This document shows, in pieces, positions 8,970 to 18,399 of a stretch of DNA of 64,000 nucleotides. The position numbers and the translations under genes are program-made. The notes beneath the pieces were generated by a model. The model did not search any database, had not been told where the DNA came from, and was given only the letters and a program-made list of their open reading frames with translations. Origin of the DNA: Mesorhizobium sp. J428 (GTDB taxonomy: Bacteria > Pseudomonadota > Alphaproteobacteria > Rhizobiales > Rhizobiaceae); contig NZ_JAJOMX010000001.1 of the NCBI RefSeq assembly GCF_024699925.1, positions 3,696,001-3,760,000 on the forward strand, given 5' to 3'. The number at the start of each line of letters is the position of its first letter. Within the stretch, counting starts at the first letter, position 1.

Positions 8970-9025
8970 GCCGGTCTCCAGGATCATCGACGATCCTTTA
9001 TGCTGCCAACCTTGGTGTTGCCCGC

Positions 9026-9286
9026 TCAAACAATCGCAGGAATCGGGTGTTGCGGGCCCCCGCAACCAAAGTTTCCTACGACAGCTGATGATTCGAAACC
9101 CCGACTTCCGAGAGGACGTCTAGGTTTGTCGTTTGCGGCAAACCGCAGGATCGCCGCCAAGTCGCCTCGCGACACGATCTGCAGTTCATTGCCCTTGGGG
9201 ATGAGTTCGATCCAATCGACGAGGGAGCGGTAGGTCAGTGCTACCCGTGCCGTCGTCTTCTCTTTCTGGAGAGCACTCTCCTTCAT
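9026..9286 (-). pseudogene. C-terminal remnant of a site-specific recombinase
   Basis: This minus-strand frame (86 codons) resembles the extreme C terminus of large serine recombinases: VDWIELIPKGNELQIVSRGD followed by LAAILRFAAN is the characteristic beta-hairpin plus Ala-rich helix. Everything upstream (resolvase domain and zinc ribbon) is missing, and at about 9234-9286 the sequence overlaps the opposite-strand oppC remnant, so the gene has been cut. A GTTGCGGG/CCCGCAAC inverted repeat (9049-9066) lies near its 3' end. It probably marks an old insertion or excision boundary. Family assignment is by pattern recognition only. Confidence 0.5.
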
Positions 9287-9470
9287 GGGCCTCGGTGACC
9301 CGAACTACATGTCCTGGGGCTACATGATCGGCGCCGGCCGCACTGTAATCCGCCAAGCCTGGTGGATGAGCGTGTTTCCCGGCATAGCCATCCTTCTCAC
9401 CGTCGTGGCGATCAACCTCGTCGGCGAGGCGCTGAACGATGCCCTCAATCCACGGATATCCCGGGAGTGA
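9234..9470 (+). pseudogene. oppC/dppC permease, 3' remnant only
   Basis: Only the last part of a dipeptide/oligopeptide ABC permease remains: [20 protein letters not shown] is the hallmark C-terminal motif of DppC/OppC proteins, followed by the final membrane helix ([20 protein letters not shown]) and the [12 protein letters not shown] tail. About 240 N-terminal residues are missing. The frame upstream stops at 9231, next to the recombinase remnant. The stop codon overlaps the following GTG start (GTGA), preserving the original operon junction with the ATPase gene. Confidence 0.8.
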
Positions 9471-10942
9471 CAAACGCCTTGCTAGCCATCGACAGTCTGG
9501 CCTTGGCGCTCCCCGAAGGCGCCGACAGGTCCTACGCGGTCGACGGGGTCAGCCTTTCTGTGGCGGCGAACGAGATCGTGTGCCTGGTGGGCGAGAGCGG
9601 CTCCGGCAAGTCGATGATCGCCCACACGATTCTGGGGCTGCTTCCGAACAAGGTGCGCGCCGAAGCCGGCGCCGTCCACTTCGGCGGTCGTGACCTCCTG
9701 CGCCTCTCCGCCCGGGAGATGCGTGCCTTGAGGGGCTCGGCAATCGCAATGATCTTCCAGGAGCCGCAGACCGCACTCAATCCGCTCAAGCCGGTCGGCG
9801 CCCAGGTAGCCGAGGCGATCCGCACCCATGACCCTGCCGCAAGCCGGCAGGCTGTCTCGACCCGGGTCCTGGAACTGTTCGAGCAGGTCGGCCTGCCCGA
9901 TCCGTCGACACTGGCCTCCGCCTATGCGTTCCAGCTTTCGGGCGGGCAGCGCCAGCGCGTGATGATCGCGATGGCGTTGGCCAACAATCCGAGCCTGCTG
10001 ATCGCCGACGAGCCAACCACCGCGCTCGACGTCACCACCCAGCGACAGATTCTCGACCTCATCCGGCGCCTCCAGGCCGAGCGCGGAATGGGCGTGCCGT
10101 TCATTACCCACGACATCGGGGTCGTAGCGGACATTGCCGACCGGGTTGTCGTCCTGCGCTACGGCCGCGTGGTCGAGCACGGACCGGCCGAGGCCGTTCT
10201 CAACAGCCCTCGCGAGCACTACACTAGGGAGTTGCTCGAATCCGTGCCGGGACGCGGCGCACTGCGCCGGGCGAAGGACGAGACGGCGCCGCTGATCGAA
10301 ATCCACAAGCTCGAGAAGACCTTCGTCACCCGCCAGGGCTTTTTCTCGCCACCGCGCCGGGTTGTTGCCGCCGAAGCGCTGGACCTCGAACTCAGCCGCG
10401 GCCAAACGCTCGCGGTGGTCGGCGAGAGCGGTTCCGGCAAGTCGACCCTGGCGCGAATGATCCTGCGCCTGATTGAGGCCGACCGCGGCGATATCCTGTT
10501 CGAAGGAAAACCCGTGCGGAGCATGGGCCGCGAGGCGCTTCGCCAGTTCCGCCGCCACGCCCAGATCGTCTTCCAGGACCCCTATGCCTCGCTCGACCCG
10601 CGCATGAAGGTTGGCGAAAGTATCGCGCTCGGGCCGATGGTCCATGGCGCCTCCCGCGTGGAGGCACAGCGGCTGTCGCATGAATGGCTGGAGCGTGTGG
10701 GACTTTCCTCACAGGCGGCCGGCCGCTTTCCGCACGAGTTTTCGGGAGGGCAGCGACAGCGGATCTGCATCGCCCGCGCGCTTGCGTTGCGGCCGAGCCT
10801 GCTGATCGCTGACGAGGCCGTCTCGGCCCTGGATGTCTCCGTTCAGGCGCAGGTGCTCGGCCTGCTGGCGGAGCTGAAGGAAGAGATGAACCTCTCGATG
10901 CTTTTCATCACCCATGATCTGAGAGTTGCGCGCGAGATCGCC
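9467..10942 (+). pseudogene. Dipeptide ABC transporter ATPase (OppD-OppF fusion), 3' truncated and running into catalase
   Basis: Double ATPase of the DppD/DppF type used for peptide or glycoside import. GTG start at 9467 overlaps the oppC stop. Domain 1 (about 5-265) has [24 protein letters not shown] and LLIADEPTT; domain 2 (about 280-490) has [24 protein letters not shown] and ADEAVSALD. After [11 protein letters not shown] the expected final 60-70 residues are absent and unrelated sequence begins at about 10943. No stop codon occurs before the catalase start at 11033, and the frame is the same, so the open frame is continuous to 13144. With oppC also cut, the transporter is almost certainly dead. 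Confidence 0.8.
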
Positions 10943-10962
10943 GTGGCGATCGTTCATGCGCA

Positions 10963-10988
10963 GGAACCGAAACGAACACCGCAGCATT
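10963..10988 (+). promoter_or_regulatory. Candidate general-stress (EcfG-type) promoter for catalase
   Basis: GGAAC (10963-10967), 17 bases, then CATT (10985-10988), close to the alphaproteobacterial EcfG consensus GGAAC-N16/17-CGTT. It lies 45 bases before the catalase ATG and just after the point where peptide-transporter homology ends, so the catalase seems to have arrived with its own promoter. Confidence 0.45.
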
Positions 10989-11032
10989 GTGGGAAAACTG
11001 CCAAGCCGCACATCTTCCGGAAGGAAATCAGA

Positions 11033-13144
11033 ATGGCCAAGAACGCTAGACAGTCGACGGACACGTCCGCGACGATCCACGATCAAAAGCTCGTGCGAGG
11101 GAACGGAGGCGAACTGCATCAGATCGCCGAAGGGGACACCGACGTCCTAACGACGGCCCAGGGAGGCCCGGTGGCCGACGACCAGAACACCCTGAAGGTT
11201 GGCCAGCGCGGGCCGACGCTGATCGAGGACTTTCATTTCCGCGAGAAGATCTTCCACTTCGACCACGAGCGCATCCCAGAACGTGTCGTCCACGCGCGCG
11301 GCTATGGCGCCCATGGGTTCTTCGAGACCTATGAATCCCTCGCCGCCTACACGCGCGCCGACATCTTCCAGAGGGCAGGCGAGAAGACGCCTGTCTTCGT
11401 GCGCTTCTCCACGGTGGCAGGCTCGAAGGGCTCGTTCGACCTGGCGCGCGACGTGCGCGGCTTTGCCGTCAAGTTCTACACGAAGGAAGGCAACTGGGAC
11501 CTGGTCGGCAACAATATCCCGGTCTTCTTCATCCAGGACGCAATCAAGTTTCCGGACGTCATCCACTCGGTCAAGCCGGAGCCGGATCGCGCCTTTCCAC
11601 AGGCTCAGTCCGCGCACGACAATTTCTGGGACTTCATCAGCCTGACGCCGGAATCGATGCACATGATCATGTGGGTCATGTCCGACCGGGCCATCCCGCG
11701 CTCGTTCCGATTCATGCAAGGCTTCGGCGTGCATACATTCCGGCTGGTCAACGCCAAGAACGAATCCACTTTCGTCAAGTTCATTTGGAAGCCGAAGCTC
11801 GGCATGCAGTCGGTGGTCTGGAACGAGGCCGTGAAGATCAATGGCGCAGACCCGGATTTTCACCGACGCGACCTCTGGAATGCCATTTCCTCGGGAGACT
11901 TCCCCGAATGGGAACTCAACCTGCAGCTCTTCGACCAGGACTTCGCCGACAGCTTCGACTTCGACGTTCTCGACCCGACCAAGCTCATCCCGGAAGAGAT
12001 CCTCGCGCCCATCCCGGTCGGCCGTCTGGTGCTCGATCGGATGCCCGACAATTTCTTTGCCGAGACCGAGCAGGTTGCGTTCATGACGCAGAACGTGCCG
12101 CCCGGCATCGACTTCTCCAACGATCCGTTGCTCCAGGGCCGCAATTTCTCCTATCTCGACACGCAACTGAAGCGGCTCGGTAGTCCCAACTTTACCCACA
12201 TCCCGATCAACGCGCCGAAATGCCCGTTCCATCATTTTCAGCAGGACGGGCACATGGCCATGCGCAATCCTGTCGGACGGGTGAACTACCAGCCGAACTC
12301 GTGGGGAGAGGGGCCAAGAGAAAGCCCGCTGAAGGGCTTTCCGACTTTCGCCAATCCCGAAGAGGGGCAGAAGGTTCGCCTTCGCCCAGAAAGCTTCGCC
12401 GATCACTACAGTCAGGCGCGGCAATTCTTCATCAGCCAGACCGCGACCGAGCAACGGCACATCGTGATGGCGCTGACCTTCGAGCTCAGCAAATGCGAGA
12501 ACCCAATCATCCGGGAACGCATGGTTTCTCATCTGCTCAATATCGACGAGACGCTGGGTAGCGCGGTGGCCGACAGGCTGGGCATCAAGAAGCTGCCCAA
12601 GCCGGCCGACGCAGCGGTTCCGCCGCGTGACGATCTTCCGCCCTCGCCAGCCTTAAGCATCCTCGAGAACGGACCGGAGAGTTTCGCAGGCCGGAAGGTC
12701 GGCGTGCTCGTGAGTGCCGGCGCCGATGCGGCGTTGCTGAAGAAGCTGAGGTCGGCGATCGAGCAAGAGGGCGCGGTGATGGAGGTCGTTGCGCCGAAGG
12801 TCGGCGGCGTCGAGGCGGCGGACGGCAGCTGGATAGAAGGCAAGCACATGATCGACGGCGGACCGTCGGTCCTGTTCGACGCCGTGGCGCTGATCCTGTC
12901 GGAGGAAGGGGCCGAACGCCTAGCCGGCGAGGCCGCAGCGCGTGAGTTCGTCGCCGATGCCTTCGCCCACTGCAAATTCATCGGCTTCTCCGCCGGAGCC
13001 ATTCCGCTGTTGCAACGGGCTGGCGTCGATCCGGAGGCCGACGAAGGCCTCATCGGTTTTGATGAACCGAAATCCGTGGCCGCGTTCATTCAATCCTGCC
13101 GCAAGCTCCGCCTCTGGAGCCGGGAAATGGCAGTCAAACTGTAG
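11033..13144 (+). CDS. katE: Large-subunit catalase, HPII type
   Basis: Monofunctional heme catalase (703 aa) that dismutates hydrogen peroxide in the cytoplasm. Catalytic His is at about residue 87 ([13 protein letters not shown]), Asn at about 160 ([19 protein letters not shown]) and the heme-ligand Tyr at about 374 ([10 protein letters not shown]). Residues from about 560 onward form the extra flavodoxin/GATase1-like domain that distinguishes HPII ([20 protein letters not shown]). The ATG at 11033 is chosen for its GGAAGGAAATCAG ribosome site and correct N terminus. The frame also continues upstream into the truncated peptide-transporter ATPase, so a 1225-residue read-through product is formally possible. 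Confidence 0.96.
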   Translation: MAKNARQSTDTSATIHDQKLVRGNGGELHQIAEGDTDVLTTAQGGPVADDQNTLKVGQRGPTLIEDFHFREKIFHFDHERIPERVVHARGYGAHGFFETYESLAAYTRADIFQRAGEKTPVFVRFSTVAGSKGSFDLARDVRGFAVKFYTKEGNWDLVGNNIPVFFIQDAIKFPDVIHSVKPEPDRAFPQAQSAHDNFWDFISLTPESMHMIMWVMSDRAIPRSFRFMQGFGVHTFRLVNAKNESTFVKFIWKPKLGMQSVVWNEAVKINGADPDFHRRDLWNAISSGDFPEWELNLQLFDQDFADSFDFDVLDPTKLIPEEILAPIPVGRLVLDRMPDNFFAETEQVAFMTQNVPPGIDFSNDPLLQGRNFSYLDTQLKRLGSPNFTHIPINAPKCPFHHFQQDGHMAMRNPVGRVNYQPNSWGEGPRESPLKGFPTFANPEEGQKVRLRPESFADHYSQARQFFISQTATEQRHIVMALTFELSKCENPIIRERMVSHLLNIDETLGSAVADRLGIKKLPKPADAAVPPRDDLPPSPALSILENGPESFAGRKVGVLVSAGADAALLKKLRSAIEQEGAVMEVVAPKVGGVEAADGSWIEGKHMIDGGPSVLFDAVALILSEEGAERLAGEAAAREFVADAFAHCKFIGFSAGAIPLLQRAGVDPEADEGLIGFDEPKSVAAFIQSCRKLRLWSREMAVKL

Positions 13145-13171
13145 TTGGAGGGGAGTCACAGGGAGCCTCTC

Positions 13172-13681
13172 ATGCAGATCATTCACACCGAAGTCGAACA
13201 TGCCACTGCATCGACCGGGGAAGCTGTCCTGCGCGTGTTCTTTCGTGGCGAGGGTGGGGATTGCGTCACCGTCGACATGGCGCAGTCCGACCCAGGCAAC
13301 GACGAGGCAGCACTTGAGCGAGCACGGGCGATCTTGGTCCAGACCGCCAGATTCGATCTCGCGGCAAATGACTACGATACCCAGAGCAACGGCAATTTCG
13401 ACGAGGTCGCCGTCGCCGCTGCGAGTAACGAGAACGGCGAAATCTACATTTTCGAGTATCGTGACGGCGAGAGCAGCCGGCAGGTTCCCCCGTCCAGCAT
13501 GCCGAGCTTCGAAGCGGCGCGCGAGGAGGCAGTTCGGTGCGCGATCGATCTCCTGGCCGACCTGCAACCGGGCACGGACGATCTCTCCGGCTGGCTGGTG
13601 CGTGTGCACAGCATGAACGGCGATCTGCTCTGCTCGATCGACGTGCAGGAGGCCGAAGCGGCCCGACAGGCGACGGAATGA
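13172..13681 (+). CDS. Hypothetical protein, DUF6894-like C terminus
   Basis: Small acidic soluble protein (169 aa) of unknown role. The start at 13172 follows GGGAG; a longer in-frame TTG start is less likely. The C-terminal third (SFEAAREEAVRCAIDLLADL and later residues) resembles the amphipathic helix plus strand of DUF6894-type proteins that are common in rhizobial stress islands. The N-terminal half (MQIIHTEVEH through LAANDYDTQS) is not recognised. It lies 27 bases after the catalase stop on the same strand and is probably co-transcribed, suggesting an accessory stress role. No signal peptide or membrane segment is seen. Confidence 0.7.
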   Translation: MQIIHTEVEHATASTGEAVLRVFFRGEGGDCVTVDMAQSDPGNDEAALERARAILVQTARFDLAANDYDTQSNGNFDEVAVAAASNENGEIYIFEYRDGESSRQVPPSSMPSFEAAREEAVRCAIDLLADLQPGTDDLSGWLVRVHSMNGDLLCSIDVQEAEAARQATE

Positions 13682-13894
13682 CGACGGAAGATCTCAACAA
13701 GAGCTGTCCCACCAGTCAGGAAACCTGCAGGCGCTCGACGATTAGGGCCGGGAGGTCGCCCATCCGCCGTGAGGGCGCGTTGCCGATATGAAGCGATCTT
13801 GAACATGGCTTGACCGCGCCCATATCGAGTGCGGCCGTCATCGCTGTCAGCGTCGGCCTTGAACACAAGCAACTCGTTCAACTTGGAGGATCTG

Positions 13895-14197
13895 ATGAAC
13901 GATCGGATGTTTGACAGCCCCGTCTACGTAAAGGACGGAAGCACCCTGGTCAGGGAAATCGCCTGCCTGGAGGATGCCCTGGATTTTCTGGAAGACTGGC
14001 CCGCGAACCGTCGGAATCTGGTTTATGAGACGGCCTTGCGGGCGTGTCGACGCGTCTATGAGGCGGACTATCCGCTTTCCGCGGCCCGCGACGCGTTCAA
14101 GGGCTTCGCGAAGTCTGCACACATCCTGAAGGACGTTGACGCGCCGTTCCCGTGGATGACCATGGACAAGGCGAAGGGCGGCGGCGTGATTGCCTGA
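13895..14197 (+). CDS. DUF982 domain protein
   Basis: A 100-residue cytoplasmic protein of the DUF982 family, a group restricted mainly to Rhizobiales with no known function. Recognisable features are the opening FDSPVYVKDGSTLVREI, the central ALDFLEDWPANRRNLVYETA and the ARDAFKGFAKSAHIL helix. The start at 13895 is set by a strong GGAGG six bases upstream. It stands alone, 213 bases after the previous gene and in the same orientation as catalase. Members are often multicopy and found on stress or plasmid islands. Confidence 0.85.
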   Translation: MNDRMFDSPVYVKDGSTLVREIACLEDALDFLEDWPANRRNLVYETALRACRRVYEADYPLSAARDAFKGFAKSAHILKDVDAPFPWMTMDKAKGGGVIA

Positions 14198-14627
14198 TCT
14201 TGCCCTGGGCGGCGCCGACATGGCGCTGCCCCATTCCGGTCTGGTCTGACTCATCAACGACAGGGTAGGTGGCAGACCTAGTTACTTGAGACGTCTTGTA
14301 CACCTAGCGAGCAAAGAGGTCATCGGGATCCGGTCTGTCCGCCATGCAGGCAAGCCGTGCGAGCAATTCCGCTCGCGGGCCTGTTGCAACCCGTCCCTTG
14401 CGGGCGCGACGCATCGGGAGAGGACATATGCCCGACGCAGTCTTCTTTCTTCGTCGAAGGAGGTCTCCGTTACGGCCCTGCCAGAGTGCGTTTTAGCAAG
14501 CCACTCAGGTCGAGCTCAAAGGAACGTCGGAAATTGGCAAACCAAAAGCCACCAAAGCCCCCGCTCTTTTGTCATCCCGTGCAGGAACCAAACGGGCTCT
14601 CGTTCGTATGGGATTGAGTTAAGCTTA
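14198..14627. other. 430-base gene-free stretch, no recognised content
   Basis: No convincing coding frame, repeat or RNA was found. A CTTCTTTCTTCGTCGAAGGAGG segment-like imperfect hairpin occurs around 14440-14465. GGAAC (14584-14588), 16 bases, then CGTA (14605-14608) is a weak EcfG-like promoter 20 bases upstream of the DUF2231 start. Confidence 0.3.
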
Positions 14628-15062
14628 ATGGACGACAGACTCATGACCTATCAGCATTCGCTGCCTACGGGGAATTGGGCGTTCGACTCGGCCTATAGAA
14701 CTCTCGCGACGTTTCCCATCTGCGCCTTTAGCCTGACGGTTTTCACCGACGTCGCATACTGGCGCTCTGCCAATCTCCTGTGGTTGCATTTCTCCGAGTG
14801 GCTTCTGCTAGCGGGACTGGTCTTTGGCATTCTGGCGGCGGCTGCCCTGCTGGCCTCATACGTCGTCAGTAAAGTCCGCCCGGCCTGGCCTCATGCCATC
14901 GGCGGCGTGGTCGTATTGGCGTTGGCCGCGCTCAACAGTTTTATCCACACTGCTGATGGATGGACCGCGGTCATGCCCTGGGGCCTCGCGATCTCTGTCG
15001 TGACCGTCCTTGCAATGATCGTCACGGGGTGGATCGGTTCGAGGCACGTCCATCATGTCTAG
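14628..15062 (+). CDS. DUF2231 family membrane protein
   Basis: Inner-membrane protein (144 aa) with four hydrophobic segments (FPICAFSLTVFTDVAYW; WLLLAGLVFGILAAAALLAS; HAIGGVVVLALAALNSFI; GLAISVVTVLAMIVTGWIG) matching DUF2231, a family that often sits beside cytochrome oxidases and sugar dehydrogenases. ATG at 14628 or 14643 could be the start; neither has a strong ribosome site. A lipoprotein dehydrogenase gene follows at once and a caa3 oxidase operon lies 2 kb on, so a respiratory or membrane-redox role is likely. No catalytic residues are known for the family. Confidence 0.8.
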   Translation: MDDRLMTYQHSLPTGNWAFDSAYRTLATFPICAFSLTVFTDVAYWRSANLLWLHFSEWLLLAGLVFGILAAAALLASYVVSKVRPAWPHAIGGVVVLALAALNSFIHTADGWTAVMPWGLAISVVTVLAMIVTGWIGSRHVHHV

Positions 15063-15079
15063 AGACTCCTCCCACCACA

Positions 15080-16575
15080 TTGCCGCTCTCATGTACCGTC
15101 GCGCTTCTCGTCGCCTGTAGCGGGCAGTCTGACATCGACGTGACCGAGCAGTACGGGCCCGAGCCCGTCCTTCCCGAGCCCGAATGGAGCCTTTGGCCGG
15201 ATTTGAAGGTTGCCGAGGTCGTCGGATGGCAGGACGGACAGGTGCCGATCGTGCCGGAGGGGTTGGTCGTGACGCCCTATGCGACGGATCTGGCCAATCC
15301 GCGCACCGTCCACACACTGCCCAACGGCGACATTCTGGTCGACAGTCGAAGGCCCCGCCGGGCAAACCTCTCAACCGCCCAAAGGACTTCATCCGCGGCT
15401 TGATCATGAGCATGGCGTCCGGCGGCGGCGATGGCAAGGACACCAATCTCATCACGCTGCTCCGGGATACCGACCGGGACGGCACGGTAGACGAGCGCAG
15501 CGATCTGCTGACTGGCCTGACTTCGCCCTTCGGCGTCGCCTGGCACAACGGCCGGCTCTACGTTGCCGCGGCCGACGCCATCCAATCCTATCCCTACGAG
15601 CTCGGCCAGGCCGAGATAACCGCCGAGCCGACCCTGCTGACTCCGCTTCCGGGCGGCCCGATCAACCATCATTGGACGAAGGACCTGGCGCTCAGCCCCG
15701 ACGGGCGGTTCCTCTACGCATCCGTCGGCTCCAACTCCAATGCGGGCGAGCGTGGTCTCGAGGCCGAGAAGGGTCGCGCTGCTATCTGGCGTGTCGATAT
15801 CGAGACCGGCGCGGCCAAGGTCTTCGCGTCGGGCATTCGTAATCCCAACGGGCTGAACATCCATCCTCAAACCGGCGAGCTATGGACCGTCGTGAACGAG
15901 CGCGACGAACTGGGACCGAACCTCGTTCCCGACTATATGACGTCGGTGAAGGAAGGCGGCTTCTACGGGTGGCCATGGAGCTACTACGGCCAGCACGTCG
16001 ATCCGCGCCTGCATCCCAAGCGGCCCGACATGGTCGAGCGGGCGATCTCGCCTGACTACGCCCTGTCCAGCCACGTCGCCGCGCTGGGTCTGGCCTTTAC
16101 CAACGATTCCGCCCTGCCAGAAGCCTATCGCAACGGTGCCTTCGTCGGCATGCATGGCAGCTGGAACCGCAGCGTTTTCAATGGCTACAAGGTCGTCTAC
16201 ATTCCCTTCGCCAACGGCCAACCGTCCGGAATGGCCCAGGACATCGTTACGGGATTCATCGATGGTGACAAGGCGCGCGGCCGACCCGTTGGCGTCGCCA
16301 TAGACGGCACGGGCGCTCTTCTCGTCGCCGATGACGCTGGCAACACAGTCTGGCGTGTCGCGGCGTCGGACGGTGCCGTAACTCCCGAGCCTATTCCAAC
16401 CGACAGGGTCACCACTGCCTCGGTGCCGGCCGCTTCAGCCCGTCAATCGCCTGACGCCGCAACACCTCCTTCGGCTGAGTCTCCTCCGGTAAATGCAGCC
16501 GACGAACCGCCGCAGACCGACATCGCGCCAGCCGTATCGCCGACCGACGGCCTTGCTCCGCCGGAGGAGGAGTAG
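15080..16575 (+). pseudogene. L-sorbosone dehydrogenase-like (PQQ beta-propeller) lipoprotein, frameshifted
   Basis: Exported quinoprotein-like sugar dehydrogenase of the sorbosone/glucose dehydrogenase propeller family. A TTG start at 15080 gives a short lipoprotein signal ending in LLVAC. Homology runs PYATDLANPRTVHTLPNGDI in one frame, then SKAPPGKPLNRPKDFIRG in another. One missing base at about 15343-15345 explains the shift, since GACGAG would read through. The later part is complete (SVGSNSNAGERG, SGIRNPNGLNIHPQTGELW, GMHGSWNRS) and ends in a Pro/Ala-rich tail of about 80 residues. Either a recently inactivated gene or a sequencing error. The neighbouring cytochrome genes could take its electrons. 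Confidence 0.8.
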
Positions 16576-16706
16576 ATGTCTGTGCTGCTCCAGAACCTTG
16601 CTGTCGAAGTGTGTCAGGGCGTCAGCGATTACGGAACGCCATTCGCGCCGGACCTACTGCCCGTGCCGTCGCCTAGATCCAATCCATCGCCTCGGCCGCT
16701 ATTGGT

Positions 16707-17210
16707 CTAATCTCGCTGCGGACTGAGCATCCGCATCAGCACGTCGGACCGGCGGACGAAGTGTTGAAAAAGCGCGCCGCCGATATGCACGGCGATCGCC
16801 CCCAGCAGCGCATTCGTGAGCCACTCGTGCACCTTCGCCGATGCTGCGACGCCGGCGAACCAGGCGACGGCCCCTGAAAGCGGCAGCGCTATGAGCAGGG
16901 CATAGATGAGCAGGTGAACCGCTTCGGCTGCAAGCTGCAGCAGCCTGGGCTCGTCGGCCGGCGGTGGAGGGGCGCCGCGCGTCAGGCGCAGATAGATCCT
17001 CAGCAGCGCAAGCATCAGCACGAGCGTCCCCGCGCCGATATGCATGTTCGTCAGGACCGCAGCATCGGTCGGAGTGGGCTGACCGCTCCGGAAGCCGCGC
17101 CAGGCCTTTTCGATGCCGTCATGTGCGAGGAACTGAAACGCCACAAGCACCAGGACGATCCAGTGAAGCGCCACCTGCGCCCGCGAATATCCTGTGACCT
17201 TGGCTGCCAT
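16707..17210 (-). CDS. Cytochrome b561 family protein
   Basis: Four-helix membrane diheme cytochrome b561 (167 aa) that passes electrons from quinol or a dehydrogenase across the inner membrane. The helices start at YSRAQVALHWIVLVLVAFQF, and heme-binding His candidates are in ALHWI, NMHIGAG, VHLLIYALL and VHIGGALFQH. Length and layout fit the bacterial b561 group. It is on the opposite strand between the sorbosone-dehydrogenase-like gene and the caa3 oxidase operon, so it could connect the two, although it has its own promoter region facing the oxidase genes. Confidence 0.88.
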   Translation of the reverse strand: MAAKVTGYSRAQVALHWIVLVLVAFQFLAHDGIEKAWRGFRSGQPTPTDAAVLTNMHIGAGTLVLMLALLRIYLRLTRGAPPPPADEPRLLQLAAEAVHLLIYALLIALPLSGAVAWFAGVAASAKVHEWLTNALLGAIAVHIGGALFQHFVRRSDVLMRMLSPQRD

Positions 17211-17289
17211 GGTTCCTGTCGCTGTGCCCGAGAGTATGACTATGATCCCCTAACGACAAAGTCGACAGGTCGCCGCTGGTTCCGGTCAG

Positions 17290-18399
17290 GTGACCGCGGC
17301 AGGCGGAACCTTCAGGGCCGGTGGAAGTTTGCAGGGTATCACACCAACGCATGCGGAGGGGCGCATCGCGACAGCCACGCCCAGTCACAATCGGCCAACC
17401 CGAATACTGCGACGGCACGTTCGGCGCTTTCTAACGACCGTTCTCCCGTTGCCGTTGGCTGCGTGCAATACCGGCATTCAGTCCGCGCTGGATCCCGCCG
17501 GCGAGGAGGCTGTGCAAATCGCGACGCTGTTCTGGGTCATGACTGCCGGTGGCCTGGCGATCTGGGCCTTCGTTGTCGCGTTGTCGCTTCACGCTTCCCG
17601 TTGGAAGCGGAGACCCATCTCGGAAGACAATGCCGGCCGCCTCATCCTGCTGGGCGGAGTCGTCTTTCCTGTCGCCGTCCTGACGGCGCTGCTGTCCTAC
17701 GCGCTCTGGCTGATGCCTTCGCTCAGGCCTTTCGCCGGGGGCAAGCAGGCTGGACTTCGCATCGAGGTGGCCGGTAGCCAGTTCTGGTGGCATGTCGTCT
17801 ATGATCGTCCCGGCGGCCAGCCAGTCGCGTCGGCCAACGAGATCAGGCTCCCAGTCGGCGAGCGCGTCGAGTTCCAGCTGACCAGCCGCGACATGATCCA
17901 CTCGTTCTGGATCCCAGCGCTCGGGGGCAAGATGGACCTCATCCCCGGCCGGACCAACCGGCTATCCCTTATGGCCACGCGGGCCGGCACCTACCGTGGC
18001 CAGTGCGCCGAGTTCTGCGGCACCTCGCACGCGCTGATGGCTTTCCCGGTGGTCGCCATGGAGCCGACCGCGTTCGATGCCTGGCTGGATGAACGCAGCC
18101 GCGCTTCGACCGGCGTCAAAGCCACGTCGGTCGGGCGTGATGTGTTCCTGCGCGAGCGCTGCGGCGATTGCCACCGGATCGACGGAACGCCGGCGCAGGG
18201 CACCGCCGGGCCCGATCTTTCCCATCTCGGCTCGCGACTCACTATCGGCGCCGGCCTGCTGGTCAACGACGCCGAAACGCTGGCGAGGTTCATCGCACAT
18301 CCGGCGTCGCTCAAGCCGGGCGCTCAGATGCCGGCCTACCTCCATCTTTCGGATGCGGACCTCGGCGCGATAGCCGCGTGGCTGAAGGGGCTGCAATGA
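17290..18399 (+). CDS. coxB: Cytochrome c oxidase subunit II with C-terminal cytochrome c domain (caa3 type)
   Basis: Terminal-oxidase subunit that accepts electrons at the periplasmic face and passes them through CuA to subunit I. In order: a lipoprotein signal (RRFLTTVLPLPLAAC), two membrane helices (LFWVMTAGGLAIWAFVVAL; LLGGVVFPVAVLTALLSYAL), the CuA domain with DMIHSFWIP and the full CAEFCGTSHALM ligand set, and a class I cytochrome c domain with CGDCH and a distal Met in AQMPAYLHL. The start is uncertain: GTG 17290 is the longest, but a CTG at 17407 fits the signal peptide better. The stop overlaps the next start (ATGA). Confidence 0.92.
   Translation: MTAAGGTFRAGGSLQGITPTHAEGRIATATPSHNRPTRILRRHVRRFLTTVLPLPLAACNTGIQSALDPAGEEAVQIATLFWVMTAGGLAIWAFVVALSLHASRWKRRPISEDNAGRLILLGGVVFPVAVLTALLSYALWLMPSLRPFAGGKQAGLRIEVAGSQFWWHVVYDRPGGQPVASANEIRLPVGERVEFQLTSRDMIHSFWIPALGGKMDLIPGRTNRLSLMATRAGTYRGQCAEFCGTSHALMAFPVVAMEPTAFDAWLDERSRASTGVKATSVGRDVFLRERCGDCHRIDGTPAQGTAGPDLSHLGSRLTIGAGLLVNDAETLARFIAHPASLKPGAQMPAYLHLSDADLGAIAAWLKGLQ
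17306..17330 (+). promoter_or_regulatory. Candidate EcfG-type promoter before the oxidase operon
   Basis: GGAAC (17306-17310), 16 bases, AGTT (17327-17330). If it is used, the coxB start must lie downstream of about 17340, for example at the CTG of 17407 that would give a textbook lipoprotein signal. Confidence 0.35.
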
